Below, in pieces: positions 1 to 13,000 of a stretch of 64,000 nucleotides of DNA. Location: assembly GCA_917880725.1 (NCBI GenBank), contig OU862886.1:17700501-17764500 (forward strand), read 5' to 3'. How positions within the stretch are numbered: position 1 is the stretch's first letter; the number at the start of each line of letters is the position of its first letter. Below the pieces are notes generated by a model, which saw only the letters and a program-made list of their open reading frames with translations, was not told the origin of the DNA and did not search any database. Source of the stretch: Selenia dentaria. Its lineage: Eukaryota > Arthropoda > Insecta > Lepidoptera > Geometridae. The translations under genes were made by a program, and so were the position numbers.

Positions 1-3000
1 GACGTACTACGATTAAATTCTGGACTTCCATCACCCGCACCACATTATGCAATGAAAACAAAGAAAAACATTCCATGCCTTACGTACATCTCACTCGCAA
101 AGTTCAGTGATATTTTTCTTTAATAATGCATACCAAAGACAGCTTCTTGGAGTCTCTCCGGATAGCAGCTCGGAGAGTAGCTCAGGACAGCAGCTCGGAG
201 AGCCACTCAGGACAGCAGCTCGGAGAGCTGCACGGCGCAGCAGCTTGGGCCATTGTCAGTCAGATATTCTTCTATAACACACAAAAAGTATCACGGTAGC
301 GTCTTAAAACATTAGCATTACTTTCTTCAGTGTGACAACTGATAGGATTCAATGATTTATGAGCATGAGCTATAAATAAAAAAGCTAGCTCCTATCCCAC
401 CGGCGCAGGCATGTATGTACATAAGCGTCTATGGCAAAGGTTCTTGTAGCAATGCCTATTCAAAACAAATAGCTTCAGGCATAAAAAACAATAGGTAATT
501 CATAGTTAAAAACAAATGAATGTGTTAATATCTGTCGACGTACTACGATTAAATTCTGGACTTCCATCACCCGCACCACATTATGAATTGAAATCAAAGA
601 AAAACATTCCATGCCTTACATATCTTTCTCGCACAGTTCAGTGATATTTTTCTTTATTAATGCATACCAAAGACAGCTTCTTGGAGTCTCTCCGGATAGC
701 AGCTCGGAGAGCCGCTCAGGACAGCAGCTCGGAGAGCCACTCAGGACAGCAGCTCGGAGAGCTGCACGGCGCAACAGCTTGGGCCATCGTCCGTCAGATA
801 TTCTTCTATAACACACAAAAAGTATCGCGGTAGCGTCTTAAAACATTAGCATTACTTTCTTCAGTGTGACAACTGATAAGATTCAATGATTTATGAGCAT
901 GAGCTATAAATAAAAAACGCTAGCTCCTGTGCCACCGGCGCAGGCATGTATGTACATAAGCGTCCATGGCAAAGGTTCTTGTAGCAATGCCTATTAAAAC
1001 AAATAGCTTCAGACATAAAAAACAATATGTAAGTAATAGTTAAAAACAAATGAATGTGTTAATATCTGTCGACGTACTACGATTAAATTCTGGACTTCCA
1101 TCACCCGCACCACATAATGCAATGAAAACAAAGAAAAACATTCCATGCCTTACGTACATCTCACTCGCACAGTTCAGTGATATTTTTCTTTATTAATGCA
1201 TACCAAAGACAGCTTCTTGGAGTCTCTCCGGATAGCAGCTCGGAGAGTAGCTCAGGACAGCAGCTTGGAGAGCTACTCAAGACAGCAGCTCGGAGAGCTG
1301 CACGGCGCAGCAGCTTGGGCCATCGTCAGTCAGATGTTCTTCTATAACACACAAAAAGTATCACGGTAGCGTCTTAAAACATTAGCATTACTTTCTTCAG
1401 TGTGACAACTGATAATATTCAATGATTTATGATCATGAGGTATAAATAAAAAAAGCTAGCTCCTATCCCACCGGCGCAGGCATGTTTGTACATAAGCGTC
1501 TATGGCAAAGGTTCTTGTAGCAATGCCTATTCAAAACAAAGAGCTTCAGGCATAAAAAACAATAGGTAAGTCAGGGTTAAAAACAAATGAATGTGTTAAT
1601 ATCTGTCGACGTACTACGATTAAATTCTGGACTTCCATCATCCGCACCACATTATGCAATGAAAACAAAGAAAAACATTCCATGCCTTACGTACATCTCA
1701 CTCGCACAGTTCAGTGATATTTTTCTTTATTAATGCATACCAAAGACAGCTTCTTGGAGTCTCTCCGGATAGCAGCTCGGAGAGCCGCTCAGGACAGCAG
1801 CTCGGAGAGCCACTCAGGACAGCAGCTCGGAGAGCTGCACGGCGCAGCAGCTTGGGCCATCGTCAGTCAGATATTCTTCTATAACACACAAAAAGTATCA
1901 CGGTAGCGTCTTAAAATATTAGCATTACTTTCTTCAGTGTGACAACTGATAGGATTCAATAATTTATGAGCATGAGCTATAAATAAAAAAGCTAGCTCCT
2001 ATCCCACCGGCGCAGGCATGTATGTACATAAGCGTCTATGGCAAAGGTTCTTGTAGCAATGCCTATTCAAAACAAATAGCTTCAGGCATAAAAAACAATA
2101 GGTAATTCATAGTTAAAAACAAATGAATGTGTTAATATCTGTCGACGTACTACGATTAAATTCTGGACTTCCATCACCCGCACCACATTATGAATTGAAA
2201 TCAAAGAAAAACATTCCATGCCTTACATATCTTTCTCGCACAGTTCAGTGATATTTTTCTTTATTAATGCATACCAAAGACAGCTTCTTGGAGTCTCTCC
2301 GGATAGCAGCTCGGAGAGCCGCTCAGGACAGCAGCTCGGAGAGCCACTCAGGACAGCAGCTTGGAGAGCTGCACGGCGCAACAGCTTGGGCCATCGTCCG
2401 TCAGATATTCTTCTATAACACACAAAAAGTATCACGGTAGCGTCTTAAAACATTAGCATTACTTTCTTCAGTGTGACAACTGATAAGATTCAATGATTTA
2501 TGAGCATGAAATAAAAATAAAAAAAGCTAGCTCCTATGCCACCGGCGCAGGCATGTATGTACATAAGCGTCCATGGCAAAGGTTCTTGTAGCAATGCCTA
2601 TTAAAACAAATAGCTTCAGACATAAAAAACAATATGTAAGTAATAGTTAAAAACAAATGAATGTGTTAATATCTGTCGACGTTCTACGATTACATTCTGG
2701 ACTTCCATCACCCGCACCACATTATTCAATGAAAACAAAGAAAAACATTCCATGCCTTACGTTCATCTCACTCGCACAGTTCAGTGATATTATTCTTTAT
2801 TAATGCATACCAAAGACAGCTTGTTGGAGTCTTTCCGGATAGCAGCTCGGAGAGTCGCTCAGGACAGCAGCTCGGAGAGCCACTCAGGACAGCAGCTCGG
2901 AGAGCTGAACGCGCAGCAGCTTGGGCCATCGTCAGTCAGATATTCTTCTATAACACACAAAAAGTATCACGGTAGCGTCTTAAAACATTAGCATTACTTT

Positions 3001-6000
3001 CTTCAGTGTGACAACTAATAAGATTCAATGATTTATGAGCATGAGCTATAAATAAAAAACGCTAGCTCCTGTGCCACCGGCGCAGGCATGTATGTACATA
3101 AGCGTCCATGGCAAAGGTTCTTGTAGCAATGCCTATTCAAAACAAATAGCTTCAGACATAAAAACAATATGTAAGTAATAGTTAAAAACAAATGAATGTA
3201 ATAATATCTGTCGACGTACTACGATTAAATTCTGGACTTCCATCACCCGCACCACATTATGCAATGAAAACAAAGAAAAACATTCCATGCCTTACGTACA
3301 TCTCACTCGCACAGTTCAGTGATATTTTTCTTTATTAATGCATACCAAAGACAGCTTCTTGGAGTCTCTCCGGATAGCAGCTCGGAGAGTAGCTCAGGAC
3401 AGCAGCTCGGAGAGCTACTCAGGACAGCAGCTCGGAGAGCTGCACGGCGCAGCAGCTTGGGCCATCGTTAGTCAGATATTCTTCTATAACACACAAAAAG
3501 TATCACGGTAGCGTCTTAAAACATTAGCATTACTTTCTTCAGTGTGACAACTGATAAGATTCAATGATTTATGAGCATGAGCTATAAATAAAAAAAGCTA
3601 GCTCCTGTGCCACCGGCGCAGGCATGTATGTACATAAGCGTCCATGGCAAAGGTTCTTGTAGCAATGCCTATTCAAAACAAATAGCTTCAGACATAAAAA
3701 ACAATATGTAAGTAATCGTTAAAAACAAATGAATGTGTTAATATCTGTCGACGTACTACGATTAAATTCTGGACTTCCATCACCCGCACCACATTATGCA
3801 ATGAAAACAAAGAAAAACATTCCATGCCTTACGTACATCTCACTCGCACAGTTCAGTGAGATTTTTCTTTAATAATGCATACCAAAGACAGCTTCTTGGA
3901 GTCTCTCCGGATAGCAGCTCGGAGAGTAGCTCAGGACAGCAGCTCGGAGAGCCACTCAGGACAGCAGCTCGGAGAGCTGCACGGCGCAGCAGCTTGGGCC
4001 ATTGTCAGTCAGATATTCTTCTATAACACACAAAAAGTATCACGGTAGCGTCTTAAAACATTAGCATTACTTTCTTCAGTGTGACAACTGATAAGATTCA
4101 ATGATTTATGAGCATGAGCTATAAATAAAAAAAGCTAGCTCCTACCCCACCGGCGCAGGCATGTTTGTACAAAAGCGTCTATAGCAAAGGTTCTTGTAGC
4201 AATGCCTATTCAAAACAAATAGCTTCAGACATAAAAAACAATATGTAATTAATAGTTAAAAACAAATGAATGTGTTAATATCTGTCGACGTACTACGATT
4301 AAATTCTGAACTTCCATCACCCGCACCACATTATGCAATGAAAACAAAGAAAAACATTCCATGCCTTACGTACATCTCACTCGCAAAGTTCAGTGATATT
4401 TTTCTTTAATAATGCATACCAAAGACAGCTTCTTGGAGTCTCTCCGGATAGCAGCTCGGAGAGTAGCTCAGGACAGCAGCTCGGAGAGCCACTCAGGACA
4501 GCAGCTCGGAGAGCTGCACGGCGCAGCAGCTTGGGCCATTGTCAGTCAGATATTCTTCTATAACACACAAAAAGTATCACGGTAGCGTCTTAAAACATTA
4601 GCATTACTTTCTTCAGTGTGACAACTGATAGGATTCAATGATTTATGAGCATCAGCTATAAATAAAAAAGCTAGCTCCTATCCCACCGGCGCAGGCATGT
4701 ATGTACATAAGCGTCTATGGCAAAGGTTCTTGTAGCAATGCCTATTCAAAACAAATAGCTTCAGGCATAAAAAACAATAGGTAATTCATAGTTAAAAACA
4801 AATGAATGTGTTAATATCTGTCGACGTACTACGATTAAATTCTGGACTTCCATCACCCGCACCACATTATGAATTGAAATCAAAGAAAAACATTCCATGC
4901 CTTACATATCTTTCTCGCACAGTTCAGTGATATTTTTCTTTATTAATGCATACCAAAGACAGCTTCTTGGAGTCTCTCCGGATAGCAGCTCGGAGAGCCG
5001 CTCAGGACAGCAGCTCGGAGAGCCACTCAGGACAGCAGCTCGGAGAGCTGCACGGCGCAACAGCTTGGGCCATCGTCCGTCAGATATTCTTCTATAACAC
5101 ACAAAAAGTATCACGGTAGCGTCTTAAAACATTAGCATTACTTTCTTCAGTGTGACAACTGATAAGATTCAATGATTTATGAGCATGAGCTATAAATAAA
5201 AAACGCTAGCTCCTGTGCCACCGGCGCAGGCATGTATGTACATAAGCGTCCATGGCAAAGGTTCTTGTAGCAATGCCTATTAAAACAAATAGCTTCAGAC
5301 ATAAAAAACAATATGTAAGTAATAGTTAAAAACAAATGAATGTGTTAATATCTGTCGACGTACTACGATTAAATTCTGGACTTCCATCACCCGCACCACA
5401 TAATGCAATGAAAACAAAGAAAAACATTCCATGCCTTACGTACATCTCACTCGCACAGTTCAGTGATATTTTTCTTTATTAATGCATACCAAAGACAGCT
5501 TCTTGGAGTCTCTCCGGATAGCAGCTCGGAGAGTAGCTCAGGACAGCAGCTTGGAGAGCTACTCAAGACAGCAGCTCGGAGAGCTGCACGGCGCAGCAGC
5601 TTGGGCCATCGTCAGTCAGATGTTCTTCTATAACACACAAAAAGTATCACGGTAGCGTCTTAAAACATTAGCATTACTTTCTTCAGTGTGACAACTGATA
5701 ATATTCAATGATTTATGATCATGAGGTATAAATAAAAAAAGCTAGCTCCTATCCCACCGGCGCAGGCATGTTTGTACATAAGCGTCTATGGCAAAGGTTC
5801 TTGTAGCAATGCCTATTCAAAACAAAGAGCTTCAGGCATAAAAAACAATAGGTAAGTCAGGGTTAAAAACAAATGAATGTGTTAATATCTGTCGACGTAC
5901 TACGATTAAATTCTGGACTTCCATCATCCGCACCACATTATGCAATGAAAACAAAGAAAAACATTCCATGCCTTACGTACATCTCACTCGCACAGTTCAG

Positions 6001-6403
6001 TGATATTTTTCTTTATTAATGCATACCAAAGACAGCTTCTTGGAGTCTCTCCGGATAGCAGCTCGGAGAGCCGCTCAGGACAGCAGCTCGGAGAGCCACT
6101 CAGGACAGCAGCTCGGAGAGCTGCACGGCGCAGCAGCTTGGGCCATCGTCAGTCAGATATTCTTCTATAACACACAAAAAGTATCACGGTAGCGTCTTAA
6201 AATATTAGCATTACTTTCTTCAGTGTGACAACTGATAAGATTCAATGATTTATGAGCATGAGCTTTAAATAAAAAACGCTAGCTCCTGTGCCACCGGCGC
6301 AGGCATGTATGTACATAAGCGTCCATGGCAAAGGTTCTTGTAGCAATGCCTATTCAAAACAAAAAGCTTCAGACATTAAAAACAATATGTAAGTAATAGT
6401 TAA
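1..6403 (+). repeat. Satellite array, segment A (about 12 monomers of ~536 bp)
   Basis: Head-to-tail tandem monomers. The landmark GACGTACTACGATT recurs at about 1, 537, 1071, 1608, 2144, 2678 (variant), 3213, 3750, 4287, 4823, 5357 and 5894, giving periods of 534-537 bp. Each monomer has an AT-rich part and a GC-rich core built from about three 25-bp units (AGCAGCTCGGAGAGCC followed by RCTCAGGAC). The window opens inside the array, so the left end is not seen. Short open frames of 60-80 codons repeat with each monomer on both strands but have no conserved start context or domain and are treated as by-products of the repeat. No similarity to a known coding sequence is recognised. Confidence 0.96.
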
Positions 6404-7021
6404 CACGTTCATCGCCGACTAATATTTTACAAAATCATAAAAAAATGTCATTGGTTTTTATGATTATTTTCAGTTCTATTTGTTCATTTATACAAGTTTT
6501 ACAGTGACATTTGGTTATTTTGGCTTTATTTTAGGTTTTTTTTAAGTGCCGGTCATAACGACCCGGCGTGGCCTAAACGGAATAATTATTACATTCAGGC
6601 CGTGCCGGTCACAATGCCGGTCAGCGTATCGAGCGTTCGATCGATGAGACAACGTGCGTTATGCTCGTAGACACGTAAAATAAAATAAAATTAAATAAAA
6701 TAAAATAATATAAAATATATAAAATAATATAAATAAAATAAAATAAAATAAATAAAACGGGACCATATTACCAATTCTTTAACTTTTTTCTCTAAGTTCT
6801 AAAAATAGGTATGCCATCAAAAAATCAAAAAACCAAGTAGTTACAGGTGTTCATTGGGGCCGCGCCGGTCATATTGTATGATTGAATACACAGCTTTTGC
6901 ATTCTGCGGCGCGAACGGGCTTCGCAAAGTAGGGTCTGGCGTGCCGGTCATTTTGACCCCCCATGGCCCCAATGGGTAGATCAAGTGCCGGTCATTTTGA
7001 CCCACCATGGCGATGAACGTG
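6404..7021. mobile_element. Non-autonomous inverted-repeat DNA element inserted in the satellite
   Basis: A 618-bp insertion interrupts one satellite monomer, which resumes at 7022. It has perfect 13-bp terminal inverted repeats, CACGTTCATCGCC at the left and GGCGATGAACGTG at the right. The left flank is TTAA (6400-6403); the right flank is TAAA. The target duplication could therefore be a damaged TTAA (piggyBac-like) or TAA (Harbinger-like). GCCGGTCA occurs six times inside (6548, 6604, 6616, 6864, 6943, 6987). A low-complexity TAAAA-type tract lies at about 6675-6760. There is no transposase frame, so it must be mobilised in trans. Superfamily assignment is inference. Confidence 0.85.
6675..6760. 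repeat. TAAAA-type low-complexity tract
   Basis: Run of AAATAAAATAAA-like pentamers with a few TATAAA interruptions, inside the inverted-repeat element at 6404-7021. Simple sequence, no other content. Confidence 0.85.
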
Positions 7022-10000
7022 TAAACAAATGAATGTGTTAATATCTGTCGACGTTCTACGATTTAATTCTGGACTTTCATCACCCGCACCACATTATGCA
7101 ATGAAAACAAAGAAAAACATTCCATGCCTTACATACGTCTCACTCGCACAGTTCAGTGATATTTTTCTTTATTAATGCATACCAAAAACATCTTCTTAGA
7201 GTCTCTCCGGATAGCAGCTCGGAGAGTAGCTCAGGACAGCAGCTCGGAGAGCCACTCAGTACAGCAGCTCGGAGAGCTGCACGGCGCAGCAGCTTGGGCC
7301 ATCGTCCGTCAGATATTCTTCTATAACACACGAAAAGTATCACGGTAGCGTCTTAAAACCTTAGCATTACTTTCTTCAGTGTGACAACTGATAAGATTCA
7401 ATGATTTATGAGCATGAGCTATAAATAAAAAACGCTAGCTCCTATGCCACCGGCGCAGGCATGTATGTACATAAGCGTCCATGGCAAAGGTTCTTGTAGC
7501 AATGCCTATTCAAAACAAATAGCTTCAGACATAAAAAACAATAGGTAAATAATAATTAAAAACTAATGAATGTGTTAATATCTGTCGACGTACTACGATT
7601 AAATTCTGGACTTCCATTACCCACACCACACTATGCAATGAAAACAAAGAAAAACATTCCATGCCTTACATACATCTCACTCGCACAGTTTAGTGATATT
7701 TTTCTTTATTAATGCATACCAAAGACAGCTTCTCGGAATGCCTCTCCGGATAGCAGCTCGGAGAGCCGCTCAGGACAGCAGCTCGATGAGCTACTCAGGA
7801 CAGCAGCTCGGAGAGCTGCACGGCGCAGCAGCTTGGGCCATTGTCAGTCAGATATTCTTCTATAACACACAAAAAGTATCACGGTAGCGTCTTAAAACAT
7901 TAGCATTACTTTCTTCAGTGTGACAACTGATAAGATTCAATGATTTATGAGCATGAAATAAAAATAAAAAACGCTAGCTCCTATGCCACCGGCGCAGGCA
8001 TGTATGTACATAAGCGTCCATGGCAAAGGTTCTTGTAGCAATGCCTATTCAAAACAAATAGCTTCAGACATAAAAAACAATAGGTAAATAATAATTAAAA
8101 ACTAATGAATGTGTTAATATCTGTCGACGTACTACGATTAAATTCTGGACTTCCATTACCCACACCACACTATGCAATGAAAACAAAGAAAAACATTCCA
8201 TGCCTTACATACATCTCACTCGCACAGTTTAGTGATATTTTTCTTTATTAATGCATACCAAAGACAGCTTCTCGGAATGCCTCTCCGGATAGCAGCTCGG
8301 AGAGCCGCTCAGGACAGCAGCTCGATGAGCTACTCAGGACAGCAGCTCGGAGAGCTGCACGGCGCAGCAGCTTGGGCCATTGTCAGTCAGATATTCTTCT
8401 ATAACACACAAAAAGTATCACGGTAGCGTCTTAAAACATTAGCATTACTTTCTTCAGTGTGACAACTAATAAGATTCAATGATTTATGAGCATGAGCTAT
8501 AAATAAAAAACGCTAGCTCCTGTGCCACCGGCGCAGGCATGTATGTACATAAGCGTCCATGGCAAAGGTTCTTGTAGCAATGCCTATTCAAAACAAATAG
8601 CTTCAGACATAAAAACAATATGTAAGTAATAGTTAAAAACAAATGAATGTAATAATATCTGTCGACGTACTACGATTAAATTCTGGACTTCCATCACCCG
8701 CACCACATTATGCAATGAAAACAAAGAAAAACATTCCATGCCTTACGTACATCTCACTCGCACAGTTCAGTGATATTTTTCTTTATTAATGCATACCAAA
8801 GACAGCTTCTTGGAGTCTCTCCGGATAGCAGCTCGGAGAGTAGCTCAGGACAGCAGCTCGGAGAGCTACTCAGGACAGCAGCTCGGAGAGCTGCACGGCG
8901 CAGCAGCTTGGGCCATCGTCAGTCAGATATTCTTCTATAACACACAAAAAGTATCACGGTAGCGTCTTAAAACATTAGCATTACTTTCTTCAGTGTGACA
9001 ACTGATAATATTCAATGATTTATGAGCATGAGCTATAAATAAAAAACGCTAGCTCCTGTGCCACCGGCGCAGGCATGTATGTACATAAGCGTCTATGGCA
9101 AAGGTTCTTGTAGCAATTCCTATTCAAAACAAAGAGCTTCAGTCATAAAAAACAATAGGTAAGTCATGGTTAAAAACAAATGAATGTGTTAATATCTGTC
9201 GACGTACTACGATCAAATTCTGGACTTCCATCACCCGCACCACATTATGCAATGAAAACAAAGAAAAACATTCCATGCCTTACATATCTTACTCGCACAG
9301 TTCAGTGATATTTTTCTTTATAAATGCATACCAAAGACAGCTTCTTGGAGTCTCTCCGGATAGCAGCTCGGAGAGCCGCTCAGGACAGCAGCTCGGAGAG
9401 CCACTCAGGACAGCAGCTCGGAGAGCTGCACGGCGCAACAGCTTGGGCCATCGTCCGTCAGATATTCTTCTATAACACACAAAAAGTATCACGGTAGCGT
9501 CTTAAAACATTAGCATTACTTTCTTCAGTGTGACAACTGATAAGATTCAATGATTTATGAGCATGAGCTATAAATAAAAAACGCTAGCTCCTGTGCCACC
9601 GGCGCAGGCATGTATGTACATAAGCGTCCATGGCAAAGGTTCTTGTAGCAATGCCTATTCAAAACAAATAGCTTCAGACATAAAAAACAATATGTAAGTA
9701 ATAGTTAAAAAATAAATGTGTTAATATCTGTCAACGTACTACGATAAAATTCTGGACTTCCATCAACCGCACCACACTATGCAATGAAAACAAAGAAAAA
9801 CATTCCATGCCTTACGTTCATCTCACTCGCCCAGTTTAGTGATATTATTCTTTATTAATGCATACCAAATACAGCTTCTCGGAGAGCCTCTCCGGATAGC
9901 AGCTCGGAGAGCCGCTCAGGGCAGCAGCTCGATGAGCCACTCAGGACAGCAGCTCGGAGAGCTGCACGGCGCAGCAGCTTGGGCCGTCGTCAGTAAGATA

Positions 10001-13000
10001 TTCTTCTATAACACACAAAAAGTATCACGGTAGCGTCTTAAAACATTAGCATTACTTTCTTCAGTGTGACAACTGATAAGATTCAATGATTTATGAGCAT
10101 GAGCTATAAATAAAAAACGCTAGCTCCTGTGCCACCGGCGCAGGCATGTATGTACATAAGCGTCCATGGCAAAGGTTCTTGTAGCAATGCCTATTCAAAA
10201 CAAATAGCTTCAGGCATAAAAAACAATAGGTAAGTAATAGTTAAAAACAAACGAATGTGTTAATATCTATCGACGTACTACGATTAAATTCTGGACTTCC
10301 ATCACCCGCACCACATTATGCAATGAAAACAAAGAAAAACATTCCATGCCTTACATACATCTCACTCGCACAGTTCAGTGATATTTTTCTTTATTAATGC
10401 ATACCAAAGACAGCTTCTTGGAGTCTCTCCGGATAGCAGCTCGGAGAGTAGCTCAGGACAGCAGCTTGGAGAGCTACTCAAGACAGCAGCTCGGAGAGCT
10501 GCACGGCGCAGCAGCTTGGGCCATCGTCAGTCAGATGTTCTTCTATAACACACAAAAAGTATCACGGTAGCGTCTTAAAACATTAGCATTACTTTCTTCA
10601 GTGTGACAACTGATAATATTCAATGATTTATGATCATGAGGTATAAATAAAAAAAGCTAGCTCCTATCCCACCGGCGCAGGCATGTATGTACATAAGCGT
10701 CTATGGCAAAGGTTCTTGTAGCAATGCCTATTCAAAACAAAGAGCTTCAGGCATAAAAAACAATAGGTAAGTCAGGGTTAAAAACAAATGAATGTGTTAA
10801 TATCTGTCGACGTACTACGATTAAATTCTGGACTTCCATCACCCGCACCACATTATGCAATGAAAACAAAGAAAAACATTCCATGCCTTACATACATCTC
10901 ACTCGCACAGTTTAGTGATATTTTTCTTTATTAATGCATACCAAAGACAGCTTCTCGGAATGCCTCTCCGGATAGCAGCTCGGAGAGCCGCTCAGGACAG
11001 CAGCTCGATGAGCTACTCAGGACAGCAGCTCGGAGAGCTGCACGGCGCAGCAGCTTGGGCCATTGTCAGTCAGATATTCTTCTATAACACACAAAAAGTA
11101 TCACGGTAGCGTCTTAAAACATTAGCATTACTTTCTTCAGTGTGACAACTGATAAGATTCAATGATTTATGAGCATGAAATAAAAATAAAAAAAGCTAGC
11201 TCCTATGCCACCGGCGCAGGCATGTATGTACATAAGCGTCCATGGCAAAGGTTCTTGTAGCAATGCCTATTAAAACAAATAGCTTCAGACATAAAAAACA
11301 ATATGTAAGTAATAGTTAAAAACAAATGAATGTGTTAATATCTGTCGACGTTCTACGATTAAATTCTGGACTTCCATCACCCGCACCACATTATTCAATG
11401 AAAACAAAGAAAAACATTCCATGCCTTACGTTCATCTCACTCGCACAGTTCAGTGGTATTATTCTTTATTAATGCATACCAAAGACAGCTTGTTGGAGTC
11501 TTTCCGGATAGCAGCTCGGAGAGTCGCTCAGGACAGCAGCTCGGAGAGCCACTCAGGACAGCAGCTCGGAGAGCTGAACGCGCAGCAGCTTGGGCCATCG
11601 TCAGTCAGATATTCTTCTATAACACACAAAAAGTATCACGGTAGCGTCTTAAAACATTAGCATTACTTTCTTCAGTGTGACAACTAATAAGATTCAATGA
11701 TTTATGAGCATGAGCTATAAATAAAAAACGCTAGCTCCTGTGCCACCGGCGCAGGCATGTATGTACATAAGCGTCCATGGCAAAGGTTCTTGTAGCAATG
11801 CCTATTCAAAACAAATAGCTTCAGACATAAAAACAATATGTAAGTAATAGTTAAAAACAAATGAATGTAATAATATCTGTCGACGTACTACGATTAAATT
11901 CTGGACTTCCATCACCCGCACCACATTATGCAATGAAAACAAAGAAAAACATTCCATGCCTTACGTACATCTCACTCGCACAGTTCAGTGATATTTTTCT
12001 TTATTAATGCATACCAAAGACAGCTTCTTGGAGTCTCTCCGGATAGCAGCTCGGAGAGTAGCTCAGGACAGCAGCTCGGAGAGCTACTCAGGACAGCAGC
12101 CCGGAGAGCTGCACGGCGCAGCAGCTTGGGCCATCGTCAGTCAGATATTCTTCTATAACACACAAAAAGTATCACGGTAGCGTCTTAAAACATTAGCATT
12201 ACTTTCTTCAGTGTGACAACTGATAAGATTCAATGATTTATGAGCATGAGGTATAAATAAAAACTGCTAGCTCCTATCCCACCGGCGCAGGCATGTATGT
12301 ACATAAGCGTCTATGGCAAAGGTTCTTGTAGCAATGCCTATTCAAAACAAAGAGCTTCAGGCATAAAAAACAATAGGTAAGTAATGGTTAAAAACAAATG
12401 AATGTGTTAATATCTGTCGACGTACTACGATCAAATTCTGGACTTCCATCACCCGCACCACATTATGCAATGAAAACAAAGAAAAACATTCCATGCCTTA
12501 CATATCTTACTCGCACAGTTCAGTGATATTTTTCTTTATTAATGCATACCAAAGACAGCTTCTTGGAGTCTCTCCGGATAGCAGCTCGGAGAGCCGCTCA
12601 GGACAGCAGCTCGGAGAGCCACTCAGGACAGCAGCTCGGAGAGCTGCACGGCGCAGCAGCTTGGGCCATCGTCCGTCAGATATTCTTCTATAACACACAA
12701 AAAGTATCACGGTAGCGTCTTAAAACATAAGCATTACTTTCTTTAGTGTGACAACTGATAAGATTCAATGATTTATGAGCATGAGCTATAAATAAAAAAC
12801 GCTAGCTCCTGTGCCACCGGCGCAGGCATGTATGTACATAAGCGTCCATGGCAAAGGTTCTTGTAGCAATGCCTATTCAAAACAAATAGCTTCAGACATA
12901 AAAAACAATATGTAAGTAATAGTTAAAAAATAAATGTGTTAATATCTGTCAACGTACTACGATAAAATTCTGGACTTCCACCAACCGCACCACACTATGC

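Noticed and set aside
6404..7021. Firm assignment of the element to piggyBac
   Set aside because: The right flank is TAAA rather than TTAA, so the target duplication does not settle between TTAA and TAA.
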